Below are positions 1-8,560 of a stretch of DNA of 64,000 bases, in pieces. Source of the stretch: G963677085 sp963677085 (GTDB lineage Bacteria > Planctomycetota > Planctomycetia > Pirellulales > Thermoguttaceae). Within the stretch, counting starts at the first letter, position 1; each line of letters begins with the position of its first letter. A model generated the notes under the pieces. That model was given only the letters and a program-made list of their open reading frames with translations. It was not told the DNA's origin and ran no database searches. Where the stretch lies: positions 4,030,001-4,094,000 of the forward strand of contig CAXXFH010000004.1 in NCBI GenBank assembly GCA_963677085.2, given 5' to 3'. The position numbers and the translations under genes are program-made.

Positions 1-425
1 TTCATCGTGTTGTCTCCCGTTAAGAAGATCTATATGTCGTCTGGGGTTCAGTGTAGCGGGGTGGGATGGTGTTGTCACATTTGAGGGCTGTTGTTGCATT
101 CAGGGCTGCGTAGAGCGAATCGAATTGCGTAGGCTGGCAGGTGGGCGGGGGCCACGATCTGGAGTTGGAGTACGCGGCTTGAAGAACCCAAGCGGACCGA
201 TCGACGATCGCCCGATGTTGACCAAACAGGTTAACGTTGACGCCACGGTCGCGATCCGAATAATGCGTGTAGGCAAACGGGAAATTCACGCTTGATATCC
301 GACTGGAAATACCACATGGCGGCAGTGCCGCCAACTAAACGGTGCTGCCGCACCCAGTCGGAAACCCTCTCCCGTTGGTCGCTAAGCTTCGTCAAAAACT
401 CAACGATCTTTGAGGTCGGAAGTAC
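1..425. other. Stretch without a convincing gene; carries one dispersed repeat
   Basis: No reading frame here has a good start site or a recognisable product. A 104-residue minus-strand frame (20-334) has no ribosome binding site and resembles nothing I know. A perfect short palindrome lies at 319-333. A copy of a roughly 45-bp dispersed repeat lies at 341-385; the other copies are at 13611-13655 and 53795-53838. This fits an intergenic region. Confidence 0.5.
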
Positions 426-935
426 ATGGGTCTTGTGACGGCGAATTGGCTGGCGGTTGCATCGCTAGCACTGGCGACGTTGCTACCGCCGGACGTTTGC
501 CGGTGTACGTTAGTGCAACGGCCGTGCCGATGTGGTTGGCTTACGTCGGAGGAAGGGCTGTCGTCGGCTTGGTCTGGGTGTTGTGGCACGAATTGCTGTT
601 CGCCGCGAAAAACATCCTTGTTGATCTGTCGTGGTTCGGCCATCGAGGGAGTTGTATGTTCATGCTCGACAGCCAACGGTACGTGGGCCGGTTCCTCGAC
701 GGGTACCACTCCGGGTAGCCCGTGCCAGTGCCGCCAAGACGAGCCTCACGACTTCGCGGCGACGCTTCCCTCGGCCTCGGAATGTTCTCAGGTGCTTCCC
801 TTGTTCGTCGTGGGGATTGTGCCTTGGGTGTCGTCTTCTGGAGGAGGTGTCTGCCGTACGGCGATGTTTGCCCACGGGCTGCCGCCACCGAACGCGGCGT
901 CGGTTCAGCAGATACTTTGCGTCTGGCGGAATTGA
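426..935 (+). CDS. Possible small Cys-rich exported protein (weak)
   Basis: A 169-residue frame. Residues 1-24 look like a signal peptide, with a hydrophobic stretch after MGLVTANW. About 17 cysteines follow, several as CC or CxC pairs. A purine-rich GGAAG lies just before the ATG. The next gene downstream is a definite Cys-rich secreted protein, so a related neighbour would make sense. Overlapping frames on both strands are also open and I recognise no family, so this may be chance. It should be read as a candidate only. Confidence 0.25.
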   Translation: MGLVTANWLAVASLALATLLPPDVCRCTLVQRPCRCGWLTSEEGLSSAWSGCCGTNCCSPRKTSLLICRGSAIEGVVCSCSTANGTWAGSSTGTTPGSPCQCRQDEPHDFAATLPSASECSQVLPLFVVGIVPWVSSSGGGVCRTAMFAHGLPPPNAASVQQILCVWRN

Positions 936-1016
936 ATCATTTTCGTTGCTCCGTTTTTGCGTGAGTTCTTGGCGGCACCATGCTGGTGTTGCTTCCCTAG
1001 TCACAGGAGTAAGAGA

Positions 1017-1346
1017 ATGATTTTGAAACTGGTTGTTGCCGTACTGTTAACGCCCATGCTGTCGGGGGTACTTGCGAAGACCGATTCTTGCAAGTGTACT
1101 CCGGTTTGCGCGTGTGCCGATTGCGACTGTGGCACCGCGTGTGGCTGCGGCGAGGGATTGCCCTGCACTTGCGGCGACGAGTGCAACTGCCCCAATTGTC
1201 CAGACAAGGCCGCGGCGTGCGACTGTCCGTTGTGTCCGGGCTGCGATTGTGGTCCCGCTTGCGTCTGCGAGGGCTGCGATTGCGGCTCGTCGTCAGGCAC
1301 GGCATCCGGTTGCTGTGTGAAGCCGTTGGGGCAACAGGGTAAGTAG
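1017..1346 (+). CDS. Small secreted cysteine-rich (metallothionein-like) protein
   Basis: The protein has 109 residues. The start at 1017 is chosen because AGGAG lies 7 bases upstream and the frame then opens with a clear signal peptide (MILKLVVAVLLTPMLSGVLA). The mature part has 24 cysteines in about 89 residues, mostly as CxC, CxxC and DCDCG or GCDCG blocks, with many Asp, Glu, Gly and Pro. Such density suggests metal binding or disulfide cross-linking outside the cytoplasm. I cannot assign it to a named metallothionein family. A strong terminator follows at 1395-1436, so it is probably monocistronic. The function is inferred from composition only. Confidence 0.75.
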   Translation: MILKLVVAVLLTPMLSGVLAKTDSCKCTPVCACADCDCGTACGCGEGLPCTCGDECNCPNCPDKAAACDCPLCPGCDCGPACVCEGCDCGSSSGTASGCCVKPLGQQGK

Positions 1347-1394
1347 TTTGAAAATTCGTCCGAGCCAGCTCGATTGCTGGTTCCAGCAAAACCG

Positions 1395-1436
1395 AGGGCC
1401 TTCGGGAACAACACCCGAGGGCCCTTTCTGTTTTTC
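1395..1436 (+). terminator. Rho-independent terminator of the Cys-rich gene
   Basis: A 12-bp stem (1395-1406 with 1414-1425, one G-T pair), a 7-base loop, then TTCTGTTTTT. It sits about 50 bases after the stop codon at 1346. Confidence 0.85.
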
Positions 1437-1458
1437 TGGTTATACGGTCACTACCTTG

Positions 1459-1591
1459 GTTCCCATGCTTTGCGTGGGAACCCACGGCCCGACGCTTTGC
1501 GTCGTAGAATCAGCAAGGCAACGAAACCGGCAGAACGTCGAAACCGGCAGAACGTGTCGATGCCATGCTGAAGCATAGCCTACTTGCGCTT
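1459..1591. repeat. Two palindromic intergenic repeats
   Basis: At 1459-1483 there is a palindrome of the type TTCCCATGC...GCGTGGGAA. It is followed by a second small palindrome (GACGC TTTG GCGTC type). At about 1562-1584 there is TGCCATGCTGAAGCATAGCC, repeated exactly near 54935. Both belong to families scattered in the gaps of this window. They lie just after the 3' end of rlmKL, so they may also shape its transcript end. Confidence 0.7.
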
Positions 1592-3919
1592 TCACGCCTC
1601 CTGCTTCACCATTCGCCAGCAACGGTGGATGCGTTGGTTGCGGAAGTCTTCGGGAATAGTCTGCCGGGTGATTTCGCGGAACGTTGCGCCGTGGATCTCC
1701 TCCTCGGCCAGCTTGAACCGCCGGAAGTTGGTCGAGAAGAAGATTTCGCCGCCGGGCGCCATTAGCTCCAGCACCCCATTCAACAGCGCCGCGTGGTCGC
1801 GCTGTACGTCCCAGTCGTGCTCCAGCGACTTGCTGTTGGAGTAGGTGGGCGGGTCGACGATGGCCAGATCGTAGGCCGGACCGGGCGGGTGGTCGTCGAG
1901 AAACGCGGTGGCGTCTGCCCGAACGCGACGATGCTGTGGTCTTGCCAGTCCGTTGAGCTGCAGATTGCGCACGGCCCAGTCGAGATAGGTGTTCGAGAGG
2001 TCCACCGTGGTCGTCGACACGGCCTCGCCCGCTGCGGCGTACACGGTGAACGCGCCCGTGTAGCCAAACAGGTTCAACACCCGGCGCCCTTGGGCCGCCT
2101 TGCGGAACATGTCTCGGGTAAGGCGGTGGTCGAGGAACAGGCCCGTGTCGACGTAGTCGGACAGGTTCACCTCGAACCGCAGTCCTCCTTCGCGGACGAC
2201 AAACACTTGGCCCGCCTCGGCGCAACGTTCATACTGTGCGGTTCCTTGCTGCCGTTGTCGTTGTTTGAAGAAGACGCGGTCGTGCGGCACGTCGAGTACG
2301 TCGGCCGTGGTGCGGATCATCAGGTCGAGCCAGTCGGCGTGCTGGCTGGGCGTGCGGTCGTGGGGCCGCTCGAATTCGGCTACGTGCAGACAACCTTCGT
2401 AGCGGTCGACCACCAAGGGAACATCGGGCACGTCGCGTTCGTAGAGTCGATAGCAGTAGATTCCCCGTTTCGGCCAGCGCCGCAGGTGACGTGCCCGTTT
2501 TCGCAGCCGATTGGCGTATTCTTCAGCCTGGCGACCAGCCTCGGGCAATAGGCCGCCAAACGCCGGTCGGGCTACTGCGGTGGCTACGGGCTGAACCGCG
2601 TCGGTTTCGGCTGTCACGGACTGGGCCTCGTCGGCCGCGACCTCCTCGACAACGGGCGATTGGACTGCCGTGTCGCTTGCAGCGGCCGAGCCGACGTTTA
2701 CTTCGGTCGCGGCGGTCGACTCCTTGGGCGTTGCGGCGGCCAGACGCTGTCGCACGGCGGCGATGCCGTCGTCGAAAGCTTCGCCCGGCCGCGGACCGTG
2801 GAATTGGTAATAAGTACACTCGATCCGGCCGTTGTACAGTTTGCGCCGGCGATCGGCCTTACGGCCTACCAGGTCTTCGAAGCGAGCGTGCGACGTGAGG
2901 ATGTAGTGTGACCAGGTTTTCAGACGCCGCAGCACCTCCGGCATCGTGCGGTAAACGGCTTCGGCCTCGAAACGCTCGCCCAGTCGCGCTCCGTAGGGTG
3001 GGTTGGTAATCAGGCAGCCGTAGCGGCGTTTGCTGCTGAGTTCGGCGAAGTCGTGCTGTTGGAAGTGGACGTCGTCGGCCACGCCAGCCGCTTCGGCGTG
3101 GTGCCGGGCGAGTTTCAACGCGGCCAGGTCGTTGTCCGTGCCGATGATTCGTTCGGCCAGCGGCGGTCGCATGGCTGCTTCAGCCTCGCGCCGGGCTTCT
3201 TCCCAAAGCGATGCAGCAATCGCAGGCCATGCTTCGGCGGCAAACTCGCGATGCAAACCCGGCGCGATGTTCCGCCCGATCAACGCGGCTTCGATCGGGA
3301 TGGTGCCCGAGCCGCAGAACGGGTCGATCAACGGCCGATCCGGCTTCCAGAAACTCAACAGCACCAGGGCCGCCGCCAGGGTTTCCTTCAGTGGGGCCTT
3401 GCCGACCAGCTTACGATAGCCGCGTTTGTGGAGACTTGCACCGGTCGTGTCCAGCAGCAGGGCCGCTTCGTTTTCCAGCAGGGCGATCTCAATGCGGTGC
3501 ATTGCGCCCGACTCTTCGAGTTGCGAAACCCCATGGGTGGCACGCAATTTCTCGACCACTGCCTTTTTGACGATCTTCTGGCAAGCCGGCACGCTGCTGA
3601 GCTGCGACTTGATCGAGCGGCCGTCCACGGGAAACGCGGCGTCGGCCGGGATCCACTCGTGCCAGGGCAGGGCGTGGGTGCGGTCGAAAAGTTGGCCGAA
3701 GTCGGTGGCCTCGAACGCACCGACTCGCAACAACACCCGATCGGCCGCGCGGAGCCAGAGGTTCGCGCGGCACAGCGCCGTCGAGTCGCCCTCGAAAAGG
3801 ATCCAGCCGGGCCGCACGACACGACCTTCGTAGCCCAACTGGGCCAACTCGCGCCGCACGACGGCCTCCAGGCCGAAAGTCGAGGTGGCGATCAATTCCA
3901 ATTTCTGGTGACTGTTCAC
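1592..3919 (-). CDS. rlmL: Bifunctional 23S rRNA methyltransferase RlmKL (m2G2445 / m7G2069)
   Basis: The protein has 775 residues and modifies 23S rRNA with S-adenosylmethionine. The N-terminal half has a THUMP-like region (about 40-155) and the RlmL Rossmann domain, with DPFCGSGTIPIE at 200-210 and the catalytic NPPY at 306-309. An Ala/Glu/Val-rich linker (roughly 400-460) leads to the RlmK half, with DPPTYS at 689-694. The fused arrangement matches the E. coli enzyme (702 residues); the extra length is mostly the linker. The frame is open further upstream to 4147. I chose the GTG at 3919 because homology begins there (LIATSTFGLE). The ribosome binding site is weak, so the start is uncertain. 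Confidence 0.9.
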   Translation of the reverse strand: MNSHQKLELIATSTFGLEAVVRRELAQLGYEGRVVRPGWILFEGDSTALCRANLWLRAADRVLLRVGAFEATDFGQLFDRTHALPWHEWIPADAAFPVDGRSIKSQLSSVPACQKIVKKAVVEKLRATHGVSQLEESGAMHRIEIALLENEAALLLDTTGASLHKRGYRKLVGKAPLKETLAAALVLLSFWKPDRPLIDPFCGSGTIPIEAALIGRNIAPGLHREFAAEAWPAIAASLWEEARREAEAAMRPPLAERIIGTDNDLAALKLARHHAEAAGVADDVHFQQHDFAELSSKRRYGCLITNPPYGARLGERFEAEAVYRTMPEVLRRLKTWSHYILTSHARFEDLVGRKADRRRKLYNGRIECTYYQFHGPRPGEAFDDGIAAVRQRLAAATPKESTAATEVNVGSAAASDTAVQSPVVEEVAADEAQSVTAETDAVQPVATAVARPAFGGLLPEAGRQAEEYANRLRKRARHLRRWPKRGIYCYRLYERDVPDVPLVVDRYEGCLHVAEFERPHDRTPSQHADWLDLMIRTTADVLDVPHDRVFFKQRQRQQGTAQYERCAEAGQVFVVREGGLRFEVNLSDYVDTGLFLDHRLTRDMFRKAAQGRRVLNLFGYTGAFTVYAAAGEAVSTTTVDLSNTYLDWAVRNLQLNGLARPQHRRVRADATAFLDDHPPGPAYDLAIVDPPTYSNSKSLEHDWDVQRDHAALLNGVLELMAPGGEIFFSTNFRRFKLAEEEIHGATFREITRQTIPEDFRNQRIHRCWRMVKQEA

Positions 3920-3972
3920 AGAGATTCGCTTATGACAAGATGAACGAGATGGACGGAATTGAAAGGCGGCGG

Positions 3973-4271
3973 AAAGGATGAAGTATGAATTCCAAAGTAC
4001 TCTCAAACTGAATACAATTCTGACGGTCGCAGCCGCAGATGGACGCGGATAAACGCAGATAGAAAGGGGGGCTGGCATCAAACGGGCTATCTGGTGTGAC
4101 AAGCTTTTCAAAGCGTTGTCTTCACGGCGTGATTCGCCGGATGCCACAGGTTTTCAAGTCATCTTTTTCATCTGCGCGTATCTGCGTTCATCTGCGGCTT
4201 CCTTCAGCTTTCAGTTTGAGTAACGTATGAAGGATGACATCGGCCTTTCTACTTCATCCTTAAGAATTCAT
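3973..4271. repeat. Nested inverted-repeat element of about 300 bp
   Basis: Three pairs of arms are nested around a centre of about 100 bases. The outer arms are AAAGGATGAAGTATGAATTC (3973-3992) against the complement of 4251-4271. The middle arms are CTCAAACTGAA (4002-4012) against TTTCAGTTTGAG (4209-4220). The inner arms are about 33 bp built on GCAGATG/ACGCAGATA units (4027-4060 against 4163-4199). No coding frame is credible across it. The outer arm recurs as a hairpin at 42878-42918. Confidence 0.75.
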
Positions 4272-4321
4272 CGTTGCGGTGCCATCTACCGCTCGTTTTC
4301 TTTCTTCGTTCGCAAGCTCGA

Positions 4322-5641
4322 CTATTTTTGCTCGGTATGGACTGCTTGGGGCAAGTGCCGGTCGGCGAAGTCCATGTAGCGGTTCCAGTCGTAGTCGGTC
4401 ACGTTGTGACGGCCGCGGCGGATGTGGTAGCCGATGCGGCTGGTGATGGGTTTCTCGACCGCCGGCATGTCGTCGGCCGCCATGCCCTCGGTGCCCAGCA
4501 ACCGGTAGACCGGATCGGCGCCCTTGGCCGAAAGAAACTCGCCATGGGGGTCAGCCCAACGGTCTTCTTCCGCGCTGGCCACATACACCGGACGCGGGGC
4601 CACCAGGGCGATGAGCATGTGTTGGTCGATGGGCAGCTTGTCTTCATTGTTATTGTATTGGTTGAAGTTATCGCAAAACCAGTGGGGAAAGACCGTATTG
4701 ATTCGTGCCACGGTTTCGCCGAACCGCCGGCGGCTCAACGCGGCCCCACCGCAGCCCGAGTCGTTGGAAATGACCAACGCAAAACGTTCGTCTTGGGCCC
4801 CGGCCCAGAGTGAGGTCTTGCCGAGTCGCGAATGGCCCATCACGGCCACGCGCCGGTGGTCCACGTTGGCGTCGGTCTCGAAGTAGTCCATCGCCCGACT
4901 CAGGCCCCAAGCCCAGGCTGCTATCGATCCCCATTGGTCGGCGGTCGGTCGGGTTTGACCCTTTTCGTAGAACAACGGGTGGATGCCGTTTTGGAAGCCG
5001 TCGTCGAAGTCGGGATCGAGATCGCCGTAGTAGATCGTGGCCAGGCCGTAGCCGCGTGCGAGAATCCGTTCGACCGGCCAGCGGCTACTGCTTGCGCCGC
5101 GCGACTTCTCCGTGGCCCGATGGTTCTCGACTCCCTTTTGTGGATTGTCACGCATCCAGGCGTCGGAGAGTGTGATGCCGGGATCCGGGTGAATCGAGTG
5201 GTTGCCGAAGAAGTTCATGCCCAAAAACGTGGGCACGGGTCGCTTCACATCGTTGGGTAGATAGAGAAGGATGTCCATCTTCGCGCAAGACGCACCCTGG
5301 CCGAAACGAACGCGAATCTCTTTTCGCGTGGCCTTGCCGTTGAACGCGTGGTTGTCGACCGAGCGAGTTTCGAAGGTCATATCCTTCGGTCGCGCCGGCG
5401 ACTTGCCATAGACCTGTTGTTCGAAGAGACGAAGAATCTCGCCACGCCGTTGTTGTTGCCACACTTCAACATCGGCGACCGTTTGCCCGTTGGTGAGCGT
5501 CAGCAGATCGGGCAGGGTGTATGCGGGAACCTTGCTTTCGTCGTAATTGAACTGCGCCGGATCGGCTGCCACGCCCAGGCCGGAGACGCTCAGAACGATC
5601 GACAGGATGGCCGCAACGAGGGTAGTACTGTGGGCACGCAT
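4322..5641 (-). CDS. Secreted CE15-like (glucuronoyl esterase family) alpha/beta hydrolase
   Basis: The protein has 439 residues. The start at 5641 is preceded by AGGAGAG and opens with a signal peptide of about 25 residues (MRAHSTTLVAAILSIVLSVS). The nucleophile elbow GHSRLGK puts the catalytic Ser at 271. SNDSGCGG follows at 292-299, EEDRWADPHGEF at 358-369, and His412 in GRHNVTDYDW is the likely catalytic base. This order fits bacterial glucuronoyl esterases, which cut ester links between lignin and glucuronoxylan. Related esterases in the family have broader substrates, so the exact substrate is open. It stands alone, with no xylan-degradation genes beside it. Confidence 0.82.
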   Translation of the reverse strand: MRAHSTTLVAAILSIVLSVSGLGVAADPAQFNYDESKVPAYTLPDLLTLTNGQTVADVEVWQQQRRGEILRLFEQQVYGKSPARPKDMTFETRSVDNHAFNGKATRKEIRVRFGQGASCAKMDILLYLPNDVKRPVPTFLGMNFFGNHSIHPDPGITLSDAWMRDNPQKGVENHRATEKSRGASSSRWPVERILARGYGLATIYYGDLDPDFDDGFQNGIHPLFYEKGQTRPTADQWGSIAAWAWGLSRAMDYFETDANVDHRRVAVMGHSRLGKTSLWAGAQDERFALVISNDSGCGGAALSRRRFGETVARINTVFPHWFCDNFNQYNNNEDKLPIDQHMLIALVAPRPVYVASAEEDRWADPHGEFLSAKGADPVYRLLGTEGMAADDMPAVEKPITSRIGYHIRRGRHNVTDYDWNRYMDFADRHLPQAVHTEQK

Positions 5642-5992
5642 TTCGTTCTCTCCTGTTGTGCTGGCGTTATTGGATTTTATCGATAGACCACTGGCAACGG
5701 CGGACAAGCCGCCATTGGCACCCAGTCCGTCAATCGAAGTTTGACGGAACACTGGTGACTATCCAGCATAACAGCCCTGGCAGACGGGGGCCAGCAAATG
5801 CTTGCAGAACGGCAAACGCAAAAAGCAATTAGCCAGAGCGAAGTGGCGGCAAGCAAGCGGAAGATGACAGAAACGGGTGCCGTGCCCGCGGTTGCGTGGG
5901 CACGGTTACGGAAGTTTTTAGCATGCCTACGCAAGCGTGGGCCTGGCACCCGAGTTGCGTTGCTGGGGATGATAGTGCAGAGAACCGTGAGG
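5642..5992. other. Gap between frr and the esterase gene; one hairpin
   Basis: No gene is seen. A perfect 8-bp stem (5880-5887 with 5898-5905, CCGTGCCC/GGGCACGG) lies about 90 bases past the end of frr. It has no good T-tract, so it is either a weak terminator or a palindromic repeat. Confidence 0.5.
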
Positions 5993-6553
5993 CTAGTTCT
6001 CCATGACCTCTTTTTCGCGGGCTTTGGCCGCCTCGTTGATCTTTTTCTCGTAGTCCTTGATGAGCTCTTGGATATCGTCCTTGACGCTATCGCGTTCGTC
6101 TTCCGAGAGGTCTTTATCCTTTTCCGAGACGTCGGCCACCTTGTTGCCGTCGCGGCGGATGTTGCGTAGCGAAACCTTGGTTTCTTCGGCCAGTTCCTTT
6201 ACCCGAGTAACCATCTTGCGACGCATCTCGGTCGACAATGGCGGGATATTCAGGCGGATCACATGGCCGTCGTTCTGCGGATTGAAACCGAGGTCGGCGG
6301 TTTGGATGGCCTTTTCGATGTCTTTCAGCGTGCCCGGATCGTAAGGACGGATGAGGATTTGGGTGGGTTCCGGCGCGCCGACCGAGGCAATCTGCTTCAG
6401 CGGCGTGGGCGAGCCATAGGCTTCGACCTTCAGCGAGTCGACCAACCCCGGGTTGGCTCGGCCGGTGCGAATTCCCGCCAAGTCGCTCTTCAGCTTGGCG
6501 ACCGTTTTTTCCATGCGTTCTTCGATATCCAGGAGGATTTCGTCTGCCGTCAT
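5993..6553 (-). CDS. frr: Ribosome recycling factor
   Basis: The protein has 186 residues, the usual length. It splits post-termination ribosomes together with EF-G. The characteristic text GIRTGRANPGLVDSLKVEAYG appears around residues 26-46, followed by LNIPPLSTEMRRKMV. The C-terminal helix is highly charged (KDYEKKINEAAKAREKEV), as in the three-helix-bundle domain. It is the last gene of the rpsB-tsf-pyrH-frr run, a very conserved bacterial order, and lies about 30 bases after pyrH, so co-transcription is likely. Confidence 0.97.
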   Translation of the reverse strand: MTADEILLDIEERMEKTVAKLKSDLAGIRTGRANPGLVDSLKVEAYGSPTPLKQIASVGAPEPTQILIRPYDPGTLKDIEKAIQTADLGFNPQNDGHVIRLNIPPLSTEMRRKMVTRVKELAEETKVSLRNIRRDGNKVADVSEKDKDLSEDERDSVKDDIQELIKDYEKKINEAAKAREKEVMEN

Positions 6554-6585
6554 GGTTCGGTTCCTTTTTGTTTCGTAGCCGTCGC

Positions 6586-7332
6586 TTACTCTTGCTTTGC
6601 TGTTATCAATGTTCCGACGCGGTCGCCCAGTACGGCCCGCTCAATGTTGCCTTCCTTGCGGAAATTGAACACGAGTACCGGCATGGTGTATTCAGAACAC
6701 TTCGTGATGGCTTCGTGGTCCATTACCCGAAGGTTTTGATGACGCACGTCGTCGTAGCTCAATTCGCCGTAGAGCACTGCGTGGGGGTTCTTTTCGGGGT
6801 CGTCGCTGAAGACCCCATCCACTCGCGTGGCCTTCAGCAGGGCGTCGGCATCCAGTTCCAGGGCCCGTTGGGCGGCGGCCGTGTCGGTCGTGACAAACGG
6901 GCTGCCGGTACCTGCCGCCAAAATGATAATCCGTCCTTTGGCCAGATGACGCCGGGCGCGACGCCGAATGTAGGGTTCGGCGACGCCGTCCATCTTGATG
7001 GCCGTCATCAGTCGGGTGTCGCAACCCAACGACTCCAGGGCGTCTTGCAGCGCAAGGCCGTTCATCACGGTGGCCAACATGCCCATATAATGGGCCGTGG
7101 CCTCGTGGATGCCCGAGTTACCCGAGGTGAACTGGGCACCACGGAGGATGTTGCCGCCACCGATAACGATGGCAATTTGCACACCGTGTTGGGCTGCCCG
7201 ATAAGTCTGTTGCGCGATATGCAACACGGCATCCATCGCGATGCCACGTTCTCCGGCGTGGACAAAGCCTTCGCCGGAGATCTTCAGAACCACGCGACGT
7301 TGGCCCTGGGTCGAGGATTCACCTTCCCGCAT
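6586..7332 (-). CDS. pyrH: UMP kinase
   Basis: The protein has 248 residues and phosphorylates UMP to UDP with ATP in the cytoplasm. The amino-acid-kinase fold is clear: RVVLKISGEGF at the N-terminus, IVIGGGNILRG near residues 54-64, and TDTAAAQRALELDADALLKATRVDGVFSDDP further on. It starts 6 bases after the tsf stop codon, so it is translationally close to tsf and likely in the same operon. Confidence 0.96.
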   Translation of the reverse strand: MREGESSTQGQRRVVLKISGEGFVHAGERGIAMDAVLHIAQQTYRAAQHGVQIAIVIGGGNILRGAQFTSGNSGIHEATAHYMGMLATVMNGLALQDALESLGCDTRLMTAIKMDGVAEPYIRRRARRHLAKGRIIILAAGTGSPFVTTDTAAAQRALELDADALLKATRVDGVFSDDPEKNPHAVLYGELSYDDVRHQNLRVMDHEAITKCSEYTMPVLVFNFRKEGNIERAVLGDRVGTLITAKQE

Positions 7333-7338
7333 CGGCGA

Positions 7339-8175
7339 CTACTCCTTGGCGAGTTCCCAGTGGACGAACTTCAGCAACTTCATGCCGGCCTTCTTGGCAA
7401 CCTCGCCAACGGTGGCCTTTCCGTCCTCGGCCTTGACGAAGACCTGATCGGTGAGGCATCGTTCGGCGAAGAAATTGCGCATCCGGCCTTCGACCATCTT
7501 ATCGAGGATGCTCTCCGGCTTGCCTTCTTGGCGGGCGGCCTCGGTGAGGATCTCGCGTTCCTTGGCGACCAAGGTTGCATCGAGTTCCTCCTTAACTAAC
7601 GCCGCCGGACGCATAGCGGCCACGTGCATGCAGATATCCTTGGCCAAGGCACCATCGCCGCCCTCGATCTCGAGGAGCACGCCGGCCGCACCGTTGTGGT
7701 GGGCGTAGCCGCCGCAGCGACCGTCGATCCGCTCGAGCCGCTCAAACTTGAAGTTCTCGCGGATGCGGTTGTACAGTTCGTCGTACTGCTCTTTCAGGGT
7801 GATTTCCGGCTTGCTCGGTGACTTCTGCTTAAGCAGTTCTTCCGGCGTAGCAGCACCCGGGCCGGTGGCCAACTGCTGGGCCAGATCGTTGGCCAACTGA
7901 ATGAACTCGGGATGGCTGGCCACCGGTGCCGATTCGCACTGCAATTCGATGATCGTACCCACGCCGGCGTCGAGGTCGGTGTACACGGCGATCCGTCCGG
8001 CGCTGGTCTCGCGTCCGGCCTGTTTCTCGGCCGTCTTCATGCCCGCTTTGCGAAGCTCTTCAATGGCCTTGTTTTCGTCGCCGTCGGCGGCCTGGAGGGC
8101 CTTCTTGCACTCCATCATCGGCAAGCCTGTCTTTTCGCGCAAAGCCTTTACTGCGGCGGCGGTGATTTCTGCCAT
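7339..8175 (-). CDS. tsf: Elongation factor Ts
   Basis: The protein has 278 residues and is the nucleotide exchange factor for EF-Tu. The N-terminal UBA-like part MAEITAAAVKALREKTG is followed by the hallmark GLPMMECKKALQ. The start at 8175 has GGAGAA upstream. The frame stays open to 8322, but that extension has no family similarity. The gene sits between rpsB and pyrH. The gap to rpsB is unusually long (about 370 bases) and holds an 18-bp tandem array. Confidence 0.96.
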   Translation of the reverse strand: MAEITAAAVKALREKTGLPMMECKKALQAADGDENKAIEELRKAGMKTAEKQAGRETSAGRIAVYTDLDAGVGTIIELQCESAPVASHPEFIQLANDLAQQLATGPGAATPEELLKQKSPSKPEITLKEQYDELYNRIRENFKFERLERIDGRCGGYAHHNGAAGVLLEIEGGDGALAKDICMHVAAMRPAALVKEELDATLVAKEREILTEAARQEGKPESILDKMVEGRMRNFFAERCLTDQVFVKAEDGKATVGEVAKKAGMKLLKFVHWELAKE

Positions 8176-8469
8176 GGGAATATTCTCCGTGAAAATCTGG
8201 TTTGTAGTCGGGGAATAGGTTTGCTTGTGTTGTCTCTGACCTTGTAATATGTTGCAGTGCCGCGATAAGCAGCACCACGATGCGCCCGTGTCGCGCGGCC
8301 TCTCGACGAGTGATCGTGCCACGCGATGAGAAGTCGTCTAAGTCAGTGTGGATCATGCGGGCTGGGGCTGTTTGGCCACTTCGCAGTGGTCGACCCGATG
8401 CCCCATAACGCGGAATGTATGTTTCCGACGGCTTCCGTCGACACGTCCGCTTACCCAGGCATGTTTTAC

Positions 8470-8560
8470 TTAGCCGGCACGCCTGCTCTTGGCCAGCACC
8501 GTTTGCTTAGTTAGCACTGCTTGCTTAGCCAGCACCGATTGTTTAGCCAGCACTGTCTGC
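8470..8560 (-). repeat. 18-bp tandem array running out of the rpsB 3' end
   Basis: Five units abut: 8543-8560, 8525-8542, 8507-8524, 8489-8506 and a 19-base unit at 8470-8488. On the minus strand each resembles GCAGACAGTGCTGGCTAA. The first unit is the last five codons and the stop of rpsB (ADSAG plus TAA), and the others are degenerate copies downstream of the stop. This looks like slippage duplication of a gene end. Confidence 0.85.

Noticed and set aside
6568..7599. 343-residue plus-strand frame opposite pyrH and tsf
   Set aside because: Antisense to two certain genes and without recognisable motifs.
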